Made by a program: the position numbers and the translations under genes. This document shows, one piece after another, positions 22,226-36,078 of a DNA stretch of 64,000 nucleotides (positions are counted from its first letter, which is position 1; each line of letters begins with the position of its first letter). This stretch comes from Carallia brachiata (Eukaryota; Streptophyta; Magnoliopsida; Malpighiales; Rhizophoraceae): NCBI GenBank assembly GCA_021464245.1, contig JADCRB010000001.1, forward strand, positions 815,169 through 879,168, read 5' to 3'. The notes below the pieces were generated by a model, which saw only the letters and a list, made by a program, of their open reading frames with translations, had not been told where the DNA came from and searched no databases.

Positions 22226-25200
22226 AGAATGCGGTTCTTTCATAGCTTTTGGGGGTTACTTTTCGGTATCCATCACCTGCTAAGTTGGAGGAAATAAGAT
22301 CTTTTAGTAAAAACGTTTTAGTGTTAAAATGCAGGGTAAGTGTATGCTCAATTAGTCTATGAAACTAACCCATAGATAGTGTGCAGCTGCCTGAGCTTCA
22401 CGGCTCGTGGGTCTGTATGTACTAACACCATCTTTTGCCAATGTAAATGGTGTTACATTTCGAAGGTATAAAGTTACAAAAAAAAAAAAAAAAGGGCCTC
22501 AGTTTGTTATTGTAATGGGCATCTTCTCACTCGCTCTTTTCTTTAAATTATTTGAATTGCTAACCTATACGGTTCCTACCCCTGTTGAGATAAGGCTGTT
22601 CAGTTATGAGCTTCTCTTGATTGGCTTTAAAAGCTCCACATCAATGGCCCTTTAAGTACTTTCTTGAAGAGCTAGATTTTCATGAATGTGCGATGAAACA
22701 AGGAATTTCTATTTGCGCCACCCCACCGAATGGACTGATTACTAATATAATCTTTATTTATCATCTTTTTTTCTCTTGTTTGCGTTTCCCTTAACTCAAA
22801 GCTGATTACTGTGATGAAAAAAGTTAACGGTGCTACTTGTGACTTGAAAACGAGCTGCAGCTTAATACAAATTATCAATGTATTATCTTTATTGATCGGG
22901 AATGACATTCCACCACTGTGCGACAATGACGTTGGTCCATAGAGAGTATATAATCTTTCAACAGGATAAAGTTTGTCCAATTCTTTTAGATTCCTCTTAA
23001 TCTCAACAGTCCCCAGCAACTTTTACTTTATGTTAGCCCGTTTCATGTTGTATGATTTGATGTTTGCTTCAACTTGTTAGCTCACGTCTTCTTTATCCTT
23101 CTCTATTTTGTGATATCTCTGGCTAATTATTATGCAGAATTTCTATTTAGGTTGCCGCTATTCCAATCTTTGGATACTGGTCCCATTCCTATTCGAGTGG
23201 GACTGGCTTGTGGGGTTGTGGTTTTGATGGTGATAGCACGAGTTAGTCAATAGAATGTGGAAACATATCAGCCGCAAATCCCTCTCTAATAGAACTATTT
23301 TTTGTAGGGTCATACAATCTTTGCCCAAAATGATATGGATGGAGATTCGAGGAAGATCACTGAAAATGATCTGATTTTATCATGCGCATATAATAAGGAA
23401 AGGCAATTGTGGACAGTTGGTTGACACGGTTGCTTGAGGACAAAAACATTATACGATTTTGTGTTCGAGCTGGAAGTAAATATTAATGAAGAACTCTAAT
23501 GATTAGATGGTTGTGCCATATCTAATGGAATGAGACTTCAGGATGTAAAGCGGTTTTTGGAGCGTGTTTGGCGTGTGGGGCTTTGACGTGAGGACCATTT
23601 GGAGATATCGAATGTATAATATGTCCGAAAGTGCGGCTTGCATAGTCTTTGGACGAGGGTTTTGACGTCTGTACCCCCCCCCCCCCCCTCTCTCTCTCTC
23701 TCCTTTCTCCTTTTTTGAGCATTTAAGATTCTTCAGACCTAGTGTTGGCAGATGGTTGTTTGCAGGCAAAAATGTGAAAAATAGAGCTGATTTGGGTATA
23801 AAAATGTTGAATTAGATTGCAGTTAATTTGCTCTCTCTCCCCCCTCTCTGTTGATGCTTGAAGGTGCATAAATAATCAACTAAATTACAGTTCGTTGTAG
23901 TCTAGTGATAAAATATTAAATATTATCAGACCAAAGATCTTAAATTTGAATGTTGTTAAGGCATTCAGTACAACTAAATATAAAAATATAAGTATAGTTT
24001 GGTGCGAATTTATGATATAACCATCCAGATTATTCACACCGTCTCTAATCACAGACACTATACTTCCTACAGAGACTGTTGAGATATCACTCATATTTTT
24101 TCATTTATTTTACCCAAGAAAAAAAAATCAACTTAACTAAAACTAGAATGCTTCAACATTATAGAATTTACAGTATCATTATACAGATTTTAAAAGGATT
24201 CGGTCAACAGAAGGATGAAGCCATGACTTATTCAAATGCTAAAAGTAAGAGAGCAATAGAACTTGCAGCTATCACCAACGTGGAGACTGGTGAAAATTCT
24301 GGGTTTATCCACAAATCACGCTCAAAAAAGGCTTAGAGCTGGGCCTAAGAATGAGATAGCAATGCAATCTTTTTTTTGACTGGAAAAGATTGCAATGCAA
24401 TCTTTGACCTCAAATAAATTAGAAAAAGAAAAAAAAATCTTTTTGATGTGTAACTCCCAAGTTTCTAGGGAGATCTAATGTATTTGGAAAAAAGTGCCAG
24501 AAATTTTTCTATAATATAATGGGCAAGAAATTTTTTGAAACCATAGTATTAAAATATAAAAAATTATATTTTATCATTGTTTTTTGTTGTAAAAATATTA
24601 GAGTGATTGTAAAAAATAACAGCCTGTTGCAAACTCTATGTTACTCTAGAAAACAAATTGGTCAAAAAAAAAAAAGATCCGTACGTATACCTAATATATT
24701 TTGAAATACTGTTATATTATCTAAAGAAATTTATTAAAAGAATTTATGTAATGTAATTTATTAAATTTATTATATAATTATCTTAATTATAAATATAATT
24801 AAAAAATTATTATTATTTTATTATACAATAAATTCATATAATTACATATAATTTTTTTGTGAATTACATTCTAAAACTTTATTGAGACATCTTTCTTTCC
24901 GCTCATATAACTTTTTCTTATATTTTGTATGCGTTTGGCTTCCTTTGACGCACGTGGTATTTTGTATTTCTGACTTCTGACTTCTGAGGCATATCTTTAT
25001 GGTACTTTTATAAAGTCATACATTATCCTGACATTTTTTATTTTATTTTTTTGAACAACTTATACTGACCACCAATTAATATAAGGAGAGATGGGGGAAA
25101 GCCGATCTGGTAAAGCAAGGCGGCTGTTGACGTCATTACATTGATCACAGCCACTTGGCTCATAATATTTTTTTAATGAAATAATAAAAAAGTTCCTATA

Positions 25201-28200
25201 TCAATCGCTTAATTCGATGTCTAATGGGAGTTTACATTCAACTTATCCAATTTTTACAATTTTTTTGTCCTGTTTCAGTTCCAATTTATTAGGAAATAAG
25301 CTTGAAGAGCTTGTCTACATGCATGTTGGGATTTGGTCAATTGCATTACAAAGTGCCTGGTTTCTTCCGCAATGCCTCTGAATGCCAAACAGATTAAAGG
25401 GAGCCTGGCCCCAGCAGAGTTGGGTTGGGCTTTTTCCATAATTGAATTGATAATAATGCTGGCCCATAAGAGTAAATATGTCTACTCGAATCGTAATGCT
25501 AATACGGTGAAAGTGAGATAGGATTTGACCAAAAGAAAATAGTGAGATAGGAAACAATGTAATGAAATAGGAAATGAGAAGGATATGGTCTTATGCTTTA
25601 ACACAATTTGTTGGGACATTTTGTTGAAATTTCTTAGTCTTGTTTGCGTTCTAGTGATTATGTTATCATTTTGCGGCTTTTGGTCTCTCTTGTGATTATA
25701 TAAACAAAAATCTGTTTTTTTATGACCCGCAGTTAGCCAGTTTTGTTGTTAATGGCGTCTTTCTTGGAATGCCTTTATGACTCGAGTTACTTATGTGTGT
25801 ATTTGTTTACTTTGTTCGGAAAAAACAAAAAATTTTCACACATAAACACGAATTACCAATAATATCGGTAGTTAGCGTGCAGTGCAGACCATCAAAATTC
25901 AAAACTGAACGCCCGAGTTAGAAAAACATGTTTCATTGTCGTTGAGAAAGTTGTTATGACTAAAATAAAAAATTAAAAAAAAAATAGAATCGAAAATTAG
26001 AAAAAGAAAATGTTCACGCTTAAGATAGATCTTTCAATCAACAACCATCTCGGCCGCCTGTCTTTTTCGGGGCGAGGGACGGACGGACAGATTCTTTGGT
26101 TCTTTTCAAAAGGCCCCTAAAGATTTGTTGTATTTGTCTCAGTATTTTTGTATCCATCATTCTTTTCATTAGCAATTAATAGATTAATTATTTATTATTT
26201 GAAGTGTTAAAATAATAAATCTTCTAATTATGAAATTATGTAACGGGAAAATCGTCCCCTCGTTAATAGTCTGCTTGGATTGAAAGGAAAAATGTAAAAT
26301 AAAAAAGAATTAGAAAAGTGATTGTGAAAAAATAAAATTATTTAGATAAATAGATAAAGTTGTTAGAAAGAAAAAAATAAATAGTAATTAGTGAGAGAAA
26401 AAGTGTTAAAGAAAATAAATTATTTAGATAAGTAAAAAAAATTATAAGAAAAAAATGTTAAGAAAAAAAAATAAATAATAATTTCTAAAAAAATATTAAA
26501 AAATAAATTATTTAAATAAATAAAAAAAACTTGAGAAAAAAATATAAAGACTTGATGGAGTAATAATTTTAATAATAATTATAATTTTTTTTCTTTCTCC
26601 TTAAAAAAAAATTAAATCCTACAAAGATTTCTTCTATCGCGCGCTATTATTTTCGGAATCACGAAAAAAGAAGCGTAGAAAAAACAAAAACACGTGTGCG
26701 AAACAGGTGGCTTTTTGATATGACAGAGAAAAGGAATATTATTATATCCATTCAAAATCATTTTGAATCCCAATGTGTTAACGTCACTTATCTACAGCCA
26801 ATCATATGTCCCATCAACTTTAATTAGAATAATAAAAAAATTTTGATAATTCTGAAATTTAGCGACTATGATATAATAGATAAAATATATAATATTTTAA
26901 AAAAATTATAGAAAAATTATATAATATTTTTAAATTTATATATATGATCCTTGTAAACAACAATTAAGAACTAAGAAGATCAAAATTTTTTTTATAAGTG
27001 TTTATATAGTTATATAATTCAAAGAAAAATATACAATCAATATAAACAACCATTAATAATTAAAACTTTTTTATGGGTGTTCACACTGATTGTATATTTT
27101 TTTTAATATGTCGTATATTTTCTTTTTAATTCTTTTATCACGTCATATATTTTATTTATTAAATCGTATATAACAGTTATTTACAGTTATCAAATTTTAC
27201 AGCCACATAATGATCCTTGATAATTACTTTGATTTCCTAATTTTTTCAAATTATTATATCCGTGCAAAATTTTTGTTGAACCTACATTTATTTCAATATG
27301 TAGGATCCATTCTTATTAAAGTTTACTCATATGTTAAAAAAAATACATTATTTGAAGTGATAGTTTGGTAATAATTTAATATATTTTTATGTAATTTATT
27401 TAAATTTAAATTTTCGCTCCAACAATTTCTTGATATAAGATGTTGAGTGTCATTGTTTCATTTAGTAATTATTAGATGAGTTATAATAGAATAATCAGTA
27501 CTTTGGGTGGTAAGTCTTCTTTATTGAAGAGTTTGAATGAGAGTGTCAATGAGAAATTCTTAATTTTGACCCACAAATATGATAACTTACATATCGATAA
27601 CGATGCACCTTTTTCCCTGTTAAAAAAAGAAAGACCTAACCCAAATTAATGCATGGCAAAAATGGGCAAAATAATTGAACTTTTTTTTTTTTGGGTACAT
27701 CCAAAATGAGATAGTTGTGGTTCAAAAATAAAAGTGAGATAGTTGTTTTTTGGTTGTATCGACATGTCTATATCCACGTCTACACTTATATGAGGAAATC
27801 AAAATCGTGTCATATATCTTGTATCAATTCTTTGGCTTTTGTCTTTGTCAAAAATATATATGCACGCCTAACACCTTTTATTATTATTATTATTATTATT
27901 CATTGGAAAGTAAAACACCCAACACCTTGAAACTCTTGCTTTTAGCCTTGCTCACCGACGCTGCTTGAAGGATATCTAGGGGGAAAAAAAAAAAGAACAA
28001 AACTAATGTTATTTTAGGTCAATTTCAAATGAATTTCATGAACAAAAAAGATTAAAATATTTCAAGTTTGGAAAGAGGAATAATCGTGTGCTTCAATTAA
28101 GTTAACAAAATGCATTTGGAAGTTAGTCATGACGAAAATGGATGCGTTCTTCTTGCTCATTTCCCATTTGACACATGGAAGATTACCCACAATATAATTA

Positions 28201-28606
28201 ATTAATTAATTTGTGCAAACAAATTAATAATATTTGTAATAAAAATAAACTTATTTTTTATTACAAATAATAATCGTTTAGTTATACAAAACAATCAGTA
28301 TATTTTACTGTTCTCAAATTGCCATTTAATGTATTAGTATAATAAAACTCTTTCTGATATATATGTTTATTTGGAGTAGGACTAAAGATCGTTTTCTTAA
28401 TAAAAAAAAATCTAACATAAATATGTCAATAATCAAATTTACAGATCAAAATCAGAATAATTTTATTTATATGTTTCATTTAACCGAACTCATCAGAAAG
28501 AATTTATCATAAGAACATTGTGAGGCCTAAGCAAGAGGATTGTTTCTTTTAAAATTAGAACAAACTGAATTTTGCAATTAATCTTCAACTACCCAATAAT
28601 TTTTAC
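22226..28606. other. Long AT-rich intergenic region
   Basis: The first few hundred bases are the likely RNR1 3' UTR. Beyond that only short frames without family resemblance are seen. Visible items are a C-run followed by a CT repeat at about 23677-23702, a purine-rich AAAT-type low-complexity block at about 26280-26620 that starts like a similar block at about 38945, and a (TTA)n run at about 27880-27899. A repeat family with CGTATATTTT words occurs near 27095-27215 and again at 16070-16190. No gene is recognised. Confidence 0.5.
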
Positions 28607-29102
28607 GGGATAAATATTTTTAAAGTCTTAAACCTTTAGATTTTTTTACGTTTGAGTCCTAAACCTTTTTAATATTTCATTTGAGTCCTAAATCTTTTAA
28701 TTTTTTACTATATCAGTCCTTTAAATTACGAAAAGTAGTCAATCTATTAATAAGTGAGTTTAATTTAATAAAAATCATTTAAAAAAGCTTAAATACATGA
28801 GTTAAATATTTTTTTCATCAATAAATATGCATATTAAATATTTTTAATCACAAATATACGAATTAAATAGGCAACATGTTATTTTTTTTTATAAAAAAGA
28901 CATTCAATTCTATATTTAATCTTTTTTAAATAATTTTTTGTAAAGTTAAAATTATTTTTTAATAGATTGATCACTTTTGTTAAACAGATGGACTAATTTG
29001 GTAGAAAATTAAAAAGTTTAGGACTCAAATGAAATGTCAAAAAGGTTTAAAATTCAAACGTAAAAAAACTTAAAGATTTAGGACTAAAAATATCCTTATC
29101 CC
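28607..29102. mobile_element. MULE-like foldback MITE, 10-bp target duplication
   Basis: A 496-bp element with inverted GGGATAA ends and long arms rich in AGTC(C/T)TAAAC(C)TTT words. It is flanked by an exact 10-bp direct repeat, TAATTTTTAC (28597-28606 and 29103-29112). The centre is AT-rich and non-coding. Termini and target length match the larger element at 6293-7378, so both belong to one non-autonomous, probably Mutator-like family. Confidence 0.7.
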
Positions 29103-29112
29103 TAATTTTTAC

Positions 29113-32100
29113 ATATAACTTTTGACCTTTTTATGGTCTATCGATATAACTTTTTACAGTCAGCATTACAGTCAGCTGAACATAACCGCGTTATCTGGAA
29201 TGTACTATAATTATCTACAGAATGATAATCGTCTGTTTTTTTTTTTTTTTTTCTTTTAACGATAAGACAAAGTGATTGTAGCCAGTTTTCAGTTGAAGTT
29301 GGACCAAATTTGAACAAAATATATATATCTGAGGACTATTGACTAAACCCAAAAAAAAAAAACCAGATGAATGAATAGCTTTTTTCTGTTGGGGCCATTG
29401 TGAACAGATCAGGCCGAGAGAGATCCAGCCACGCCCTTTTATATATCAACTTCAAGGAAGTTTCTCTGGTTAACCTTTCATAGGGATTAACGATGTTGTT
29501 TAACCGTACGATTGCGCAATCAAGGCCGCAAATTTTGACAAAATTTCGAGAAAAACTAGGTTTTGAAGGTGGAAACAATATTTTTTTAAAAAAATTATTG
29601 TACAATCATATAGTTTATAATTTATAAAAAAATACGTAATTAATTTATTAATTTAATATATATTTTTATAATTTAATAATTTAAATTTTTACATATTAAT
29701 TTTATATTTATCAACCTACTTAACTTTTCTATAAAGAAAATTGAGGAATGTTAAATTGGCAATATCGAGGGAGGCTTTGTGTCTGATCTTATCCTTTTCT
29801 AAGTTTTTTTTTCCCTATTTTAAATAGATTCGATCCCAACTGGAGAAATTAAGGACCATTCACTTGACAATTTCCTTTTTTTTTTTTTGTTTTGGGAGTA
29901 TCAATTTTATTCAATTCAGAATCGATGAGAGTTCTGCAGATCAATTTTTAATTTTTTGTTTTGATGCCCATCTACATATTTATTGGCCCTTCTCATAAAA
30001 TCCATTCAAATACTGCTGGCTCAAAGGGCGTTAACCAGAGTCTACAATACTTTTTTGATGTGCGCAGAGAATTTCCCGGATTCAATCAAATTTTAATAAT
30101 ATATATGTCAGGCCGTCGATTTCCATTCACAGACAGCACAATTAAAGGCAAGATAATGTGACCATATTTAATAAAATATGTGAGAGATGTATAATTAATT
30201 TAATAATATTTAATAATTTAATTTTTTAAAATTTAATATATTTTTTTATAATCAAATAATTTAAATTATTATATATTTATCATGTTTTCACGTATGTACG
30301 CGCACCTGCCTCTGTCCATAAAATAAAAGCGAGAATGGCCGTAAATTGAACTTCTTGGTTTCCACGTACATGAAAGAGAGTTCCAGAGAAATATTCTTGT
30401 CTTTAATGGTTCTTGACAACTAGATGAATTCACGGCGTGGCTGCCTCTCGCTTGTTCACTTCTCGCTCTCAAATGCCTCCTTTAGAAGCTTCCAACTCAT
30501 TTTTTTAGGGACCCCGTTTCTATCCGATAGCCCCTTTTAATTCTAGAAATGTTATATTAAAGACGTAGTCTTTGAATTTTTCTCCATATATAAAACATTT
30601 ATTTTGTCATGTTTTTTAATGGAATTTGGCATGCGTGATGTACATAGGCTTTTGGCCACAACAAAGTGATATTTGTACTTTTCCTTGCCTTCATCTAATT
30701 TTCAGTCATGGGAGCCCTGCACCTGCCCTTCCTTTTGGGCCGTTCGAGCCACCAAACTTCAAATTAAAAAACTCCTCTTCAGTAAACCAAAAAAAAAAAA
30801 AAAAAAAAAAAATCCTCTTCACACTGTGCCTTTATTATTATTTTTTTTTCAATTTGTTGTGTATTCCTTACTTGACCAGGATTTTTTTTTAATTTTTTTT
30901 AATGAGAGAATGGGAATATATTTTTTCCCACTACGATGGCCGCCATTGAGTTCAATTTTTGCTACAATCGTAGCCAATTTTTTATTGGGTATACCGCATC
31001 AATCAATAAACGATACATTAATTACCAATTTAATATGGCAGCCTGAAGTGAAAGTATATCATTAATATTTACCTTTTTGGTCTGGGAAAAAATTAATTAT
31101 CTTTCTGTTCGTCCTTAAACTTAACAAAATGTATATAACGGTCGTAACTTCAATCATGTAATTTTTTTTTTTTTGTATGCTTTTTGAATTCTTGATCTTT
31201 GATTTCTTCAAGCACTAGAATCATTGATTTATGACATTCAAATTTTTATGTCGGACATACCATGCTACTCTCTCTTTTTTAATTAATCGTAAAGCTTGCA
31301 TAAGGAAAACTCTTACTTTGTCTCTTAAGAAGAAAACAAAAATAAATAAATAAAGGAGAAGTCGAATCTTAGTTGCTTGCACTGTAAAGTGTAAAATGGG
31401 AAATACACCGCAAAGCAAAAGGTGGCTGGAATAAAAAAGTACATCAAGAAGATGCCAACGTTTTTCACTATTTTTAGTGGGAAATCAACATTTAAGCTGT
31501 CTGTGACCGCCGCATTGCTGAAAATATTTGTGGCCTCAGCAGTTTTCTCTCTAGACCCTCACTCGTGTACAGTTAAAAGCATGCGGGGGGTTTTGGAACC
31601 TTGTTCCTTATCACGTTATTTATACTCGATACATATATTTAGAAGGAAAAAAATATTTTTACTTAAATAATTTTAAAATAATATAAATTTTTAAATAAAT
31701 AAGTTCATAAAAAAGTAAAAAAATAGTTAAATATAATAAGATAAACCGTGTACTTATTTATTACTATCTATATTCTATTTATAAATAGGATGCACCTAAG
31801 TGTACACTTTAAATGAATATTTTATTATTTTTATTATTAAAGTTTAAATTTAAATAAGTATTATTATAAATTTTATAATTTATGTATCGAATCCTAAATA
31901 CTAAACTCCTATATTTTTCAAAAAAAAAAAGAATTGTTTTCTTTTAAAAATAATAATTAAATATTCTTGTATACAATGTGTACAGTTTATATGAACCTAA
32001 CTTTTTTCCATATATATAAAAAAAAATAATTAAGGTCCACCTGGAGCCCAAAAAGGCGACCTCCACCTACACGGGCTTAAAAGTCATTCTCTCCGCAGTT

Positions 32101-32176
32101 CCGCTTAATTGTTTGTTTATTGCTAAGACAAAAGCTGCCGACTTAGTAAAAGGAGCTTTTTTTAGTTTTTAATAAA
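29113..32176. other. AT-rich intergenic region
   Basis: Low-complexity DNA with homopolymer runs (for example a long A run at 30789-30811) and short non-homologous frames. No gene, RNA or element with clear ends was recognised. Confidence 0.45.
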
Positions 32177-32529
32177 AGTTAATATAAAAAAATATTATTA
32201 ATTTTAATTAAAGTAATAAATTTAATATTAATTTTAAAAAATAGTAAATTTAAAATTAATTATACTTAAAATAATAAATTTAACACGTTGTGAAATTTTT
32301 TAAACAGAATTATTCTATTTCGATAATGTAACACTAATAATATATTATATTATTGAAACAGACATATGTCTGTAAATTTTTAATTGAAACTAACAAATTT
32401 TGTTTATATAAAATCATTGCATGTTTATTTGTTACTTTAAGTAAAATTAATACTAAATTTGTTATTTTTTGAAATTGATGTTAAATTTGTTACTTTAAAT
32501 AAAATTAATGATATTTTTGTATATTAACT
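32177..32529. mobile_element. AT-rich foldback element, second copy
   Basis: An inverted-repeat element whose ends read GTTAATATA and TATATTAAC. Its arms share the AATAAATTTAATATTAATTT motif series and the TTACTTTAA(A/G)TAAAATTAAT complement with the element at 5636-6107. The centre is near 32350. No target duplication was identified. Non-coding. Confidence 0.55.
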
Positions 32530-35500
32530 CATTAAACATAGAAACGCAACAAACAATGCATTGTAACCATCCTTTAAACAAACTATATATGAATTAGATA
32601 AAGAATAACAAATAAATGAGACATATTCGAGATTTATTAACTATTTAATTATAAATTTTATTAATAACTGTCGTTTTTACTTTTTCTTTTACAGTCGTTC
32701 ATACGTAATATGTGTTATTTGACTATTAAAAAATTGAAAGTCAAGTATATTACAAATTTATTATTGAAAAGTATTGATGAGTTAATTTTTAATTGGTAAT
32801 TATAAAAACGAAGGTAAAAAGTGATTTTTGGTAACAAACCCCATTTAATTTTTGCTTTGATTAATACTATATTGAATCTTCATCGATTTGTTGTTCTTCT
32901 ATTAGGAAAGACAAGTAATATAGAGACGACAAAACATAAATTTCTAAAAAATTTCCGTCAATTTTTAATTTTCTTTTAGATGAACTGCACAAGAAGATTC
33001 AGACTGGAAGGTGACGAGAGAAAATTAATTGTTCGTCACCAAAATGCAAAGCCCTCAAAATGTGCAAATAATTGGAATCCTATATCTCAATGTAGTGTGT
33101 GTCACAGAGCTAGAGCTCATTCAAAGAGGGGAACAAGAGTAGGTGAAATCAATATGAGCTACATACGTACAAGTCACAGAGTAGCACAATAATGTAGTTT
33201 GATTTTAGAATGGCTAAGCCCATGAATACAAGCTCAATAATTTGTATAGATTGCCTCTAGATTCAAATTATTGCTCTGATTCTTCAATGGTAGTAGTTAA
33301 AAGCTCTAAGTTTGTGGTCTATAGACAGCACATTCTGAAGCAGATAAGTCCCACCTTCGGATTATGATTTCTCTCCGGATTTAAGATAGAACCTAGTACT
33401 TCTCAAAAAAAAAAAAAAAAAGAATAAATAAAAGATAGAACGTAGTCAACACGTTTTCATATCTTGTTTTAAAATTATATATGCGTGTTTCTACAAGTGG
33501 CATTATAGTTAACATATCTCTCACCATTTTCAATTTGGTTGTCGTTTACAAACTCAATAATATTTTACTAATTAGCTGTAATTCCATTGTAATAGAGTTA
33601 GATATAAAAAATCTTGAGTTTGAATATATATCGGAATTAATTAATTAAAATATAATATTTCTATTTTATTTTCAACGAATAATATCTCTATTTTTGACCA
33701 ACAAAAACTCTCCTTTCATCCAAGAATTCAACTACTATTTAACGTATAATTTATTCATGGGTCATAACCAACTTCTTAAACTCTTCCTATAAGACTTTTA
33801 GGACCGAGAGCTTATTAGATATTTAAATAATTTCAATTTGGCTTATTAAAAAAGATTTGCAAGGGACAAAACGAAATTGACTAACATCCTCGGTTCTGAA
33901 TTAGAAAAAGGAAAAACATTAGTTTACAAAGAACAAAAATAGTTTTTTGGGCATGTAATTATGAGTATATAGAAAACGCACAGTAATCTAAACTGTTAAA
34001 TTATTAAAAAAATATATCAAATTTAAAAAAAACAGATAAATTATTGAATATCGTTTAATTATCTACTTACAGCATGATGTCTCTATAAGTATGTCCCAAT
34101 AATCTTACTTTATTAAAAAAACAAAGAAAAGATTACCATCCAGTCTTAAGCAATCGGGTTGATAGGGGTCCATTTATAGGTTACCATCCATCACCAAAGT
34201 CCACGTGTAATTTAAGAGTTGACCAAAGTCCAAGCATTGCAACAACTTAACTTCATCGTTAGCTCATCGTTACCCCACCGTCTGAAAGCTCAACGTCATC
34301 ATCCGTTCCCGGACAATTGCCAGTTGGGTCCATCTAGCAAAGTCTAACCATGCCACATCAACCATCATAATACAGACAACCTACACCGAACACCATCATA
34401 AAATAAAAATGACAAATCGAAAACCAATTTATGTCCTTGCGCTTGCTTAGCCATTAAACTTAAGAGGCACTGTTAAAATTGAACAAACAGGAGGTTAGTT
34501 CAGCCAAATTAGCCAAACTATTTTTTATTTCTGTCAAAAATTCAAAAGAAATTATTAGTTCAGCCAAACTAAGTCGGTTCAGGTTAATTCACGGTGGAAA
34601 AATTCGTACCAATCTCCAATTTGGCACAAACAAATTGGGCATGAATGCTCTGTTTCTCTGTTGCCCTTAATTGAACGATTCCATTTCTTCTATTCTACAT
34701 GTCAGATGAAAGGCTTGCGTGGACCACAGAGGGAAAAATATGCAAATGCGTTGAGCATCAGTCAAAAATCTTAATTTCGTTTTGACACGACACATAATGT
34801 TTTTTTTTTTTTTCTTTGGTGGTATGGTTAGGACTTTATTACCAAAATGAAAAGAACCTTAATTCTGTTTAAATATGTGATTGGAATTGGATAGTCGGGC
34901 ATTGAGAAAAAGTGAAGAAGTTTGCAGATATTTCTGTTTCTCATTCGGGACCAACTGAAAATTTCAAAAGTTCCAAAAAAAAATTTACCGAAGTTCCCTT
35001 CTCAGAATCGTGCAAGAGATATTTTATGTAGACTCGTGGAATACAAGCATTTCGTTGAAACTAAACTATTGGTCCCAATGATGTTAACACCGTAGTAAAC
35101 AATTTGTCTACAATCTAATGTGCTTTGATTTAATAAAAAACGATTTCATTCACACCCAAAAGTTGGATAGATGTGCACAAATTGTCTACAACAAAATGAC
35201 TAGGTAACTCATTTGCCTCTGCCCATTTTCTAGTGAAAAGTGAACCAAACAGACACCAAAACATGACTGAAGCAGCTACTTTCGCAATCCAATCCATGAC
35301 CCCTGAAATTTTGGTTTATCATATCAACAAATGAAAAATAATTAGAAAACTTTGCTCCTTTTTTTACACTTAATCCGTTGCAGCCCATGTCCTAATTATG
35401 GGCTAATCACTCTTTTGATTGACAGGAAGCCCAAATGTTAAACCTCCATGTGGGTTGTTATTATGAACGAAAAAATTATTCTGGTGCTATCATGAAAACT

Positions 35501-36072
35501 CGTGTCAAAGTCAAAGATGGTCTCTCGGAGTCTCTGTTTGTCACTCTCAATTAATCCCTCAAGATCACCGACTGTATCTACCGATGCTACAAAGGAGCTG
35601 CCAAATTCGTGAGCTCCATATACTTACCTCAACAATTAAAAAAAGAAAACAGTTCAACAATGGGTCAAAAAACCTTGGTGTGAACAGACATGAAAGTCGG
35701 CCTATTTCTTTTAAATTTTTGTGAGTGGAACACACCCCCCCCCCCCCAAAAAAAAGTAATTTTGTAAACAAAATAAATTGGTCATATTTATCACATAGAT
35801 GCAGAAGGGGTGGTGCTGCTGGTACAGGAAGAACCTCCACTATACCAAAGACGGCTGATCAAGTTTGAATTGCCCATCACTGTATATATATATATATATA
35901 TATATAATCCTTCCCCACTACACTTGCTTGCTTGTAATGACTTCTTCAAAAAAAGTTTGCTCCTAATTTTCGCCAAAAAAAGGCCAAAATTTTGGATGAT
36001 TAAATAAAGAGCAAAAAACTACATAATTGACCCCTCCAAAAGATAATTACAAACTTTCTTTTCATTTTACAG
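32530..36072. other. Intergenic region upstream of the ERF gene
   Basis: AT-rich sequence with no recognisable gene. It includes a C-run followed by an A-run near 35736-35755 and a (TA)12 repeat. The last few hundred bases may hold 5' UTR or promoter of the ERF gene; a pyrimidine stretch ending in TTTTACAG (to 36072) looks like a splice acceptor, so an upstream exon is possible. Confidence 0.4.
35883..35906. repeat. (TA)n microsatellite
   Basis: About twelve uninterrupted TA units, roughly 180 bases upstream of the ERF coding region. Confidence 0.9.
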
Positions 36073-36078
36073 TATTAC

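Noticed and set aside
23677..23702. C-run and CT repeat considered as an array
   Set aside because: Simple low-complexity sequence; there are no spacers or unit structure beyond dinucleotides.
24079..24336. 85-codon frame with a plausible C-terminal half
   Set aside because: No family recognised, no promoter or splice context, and the first half is AT-rich noise; too weak to call a gene.
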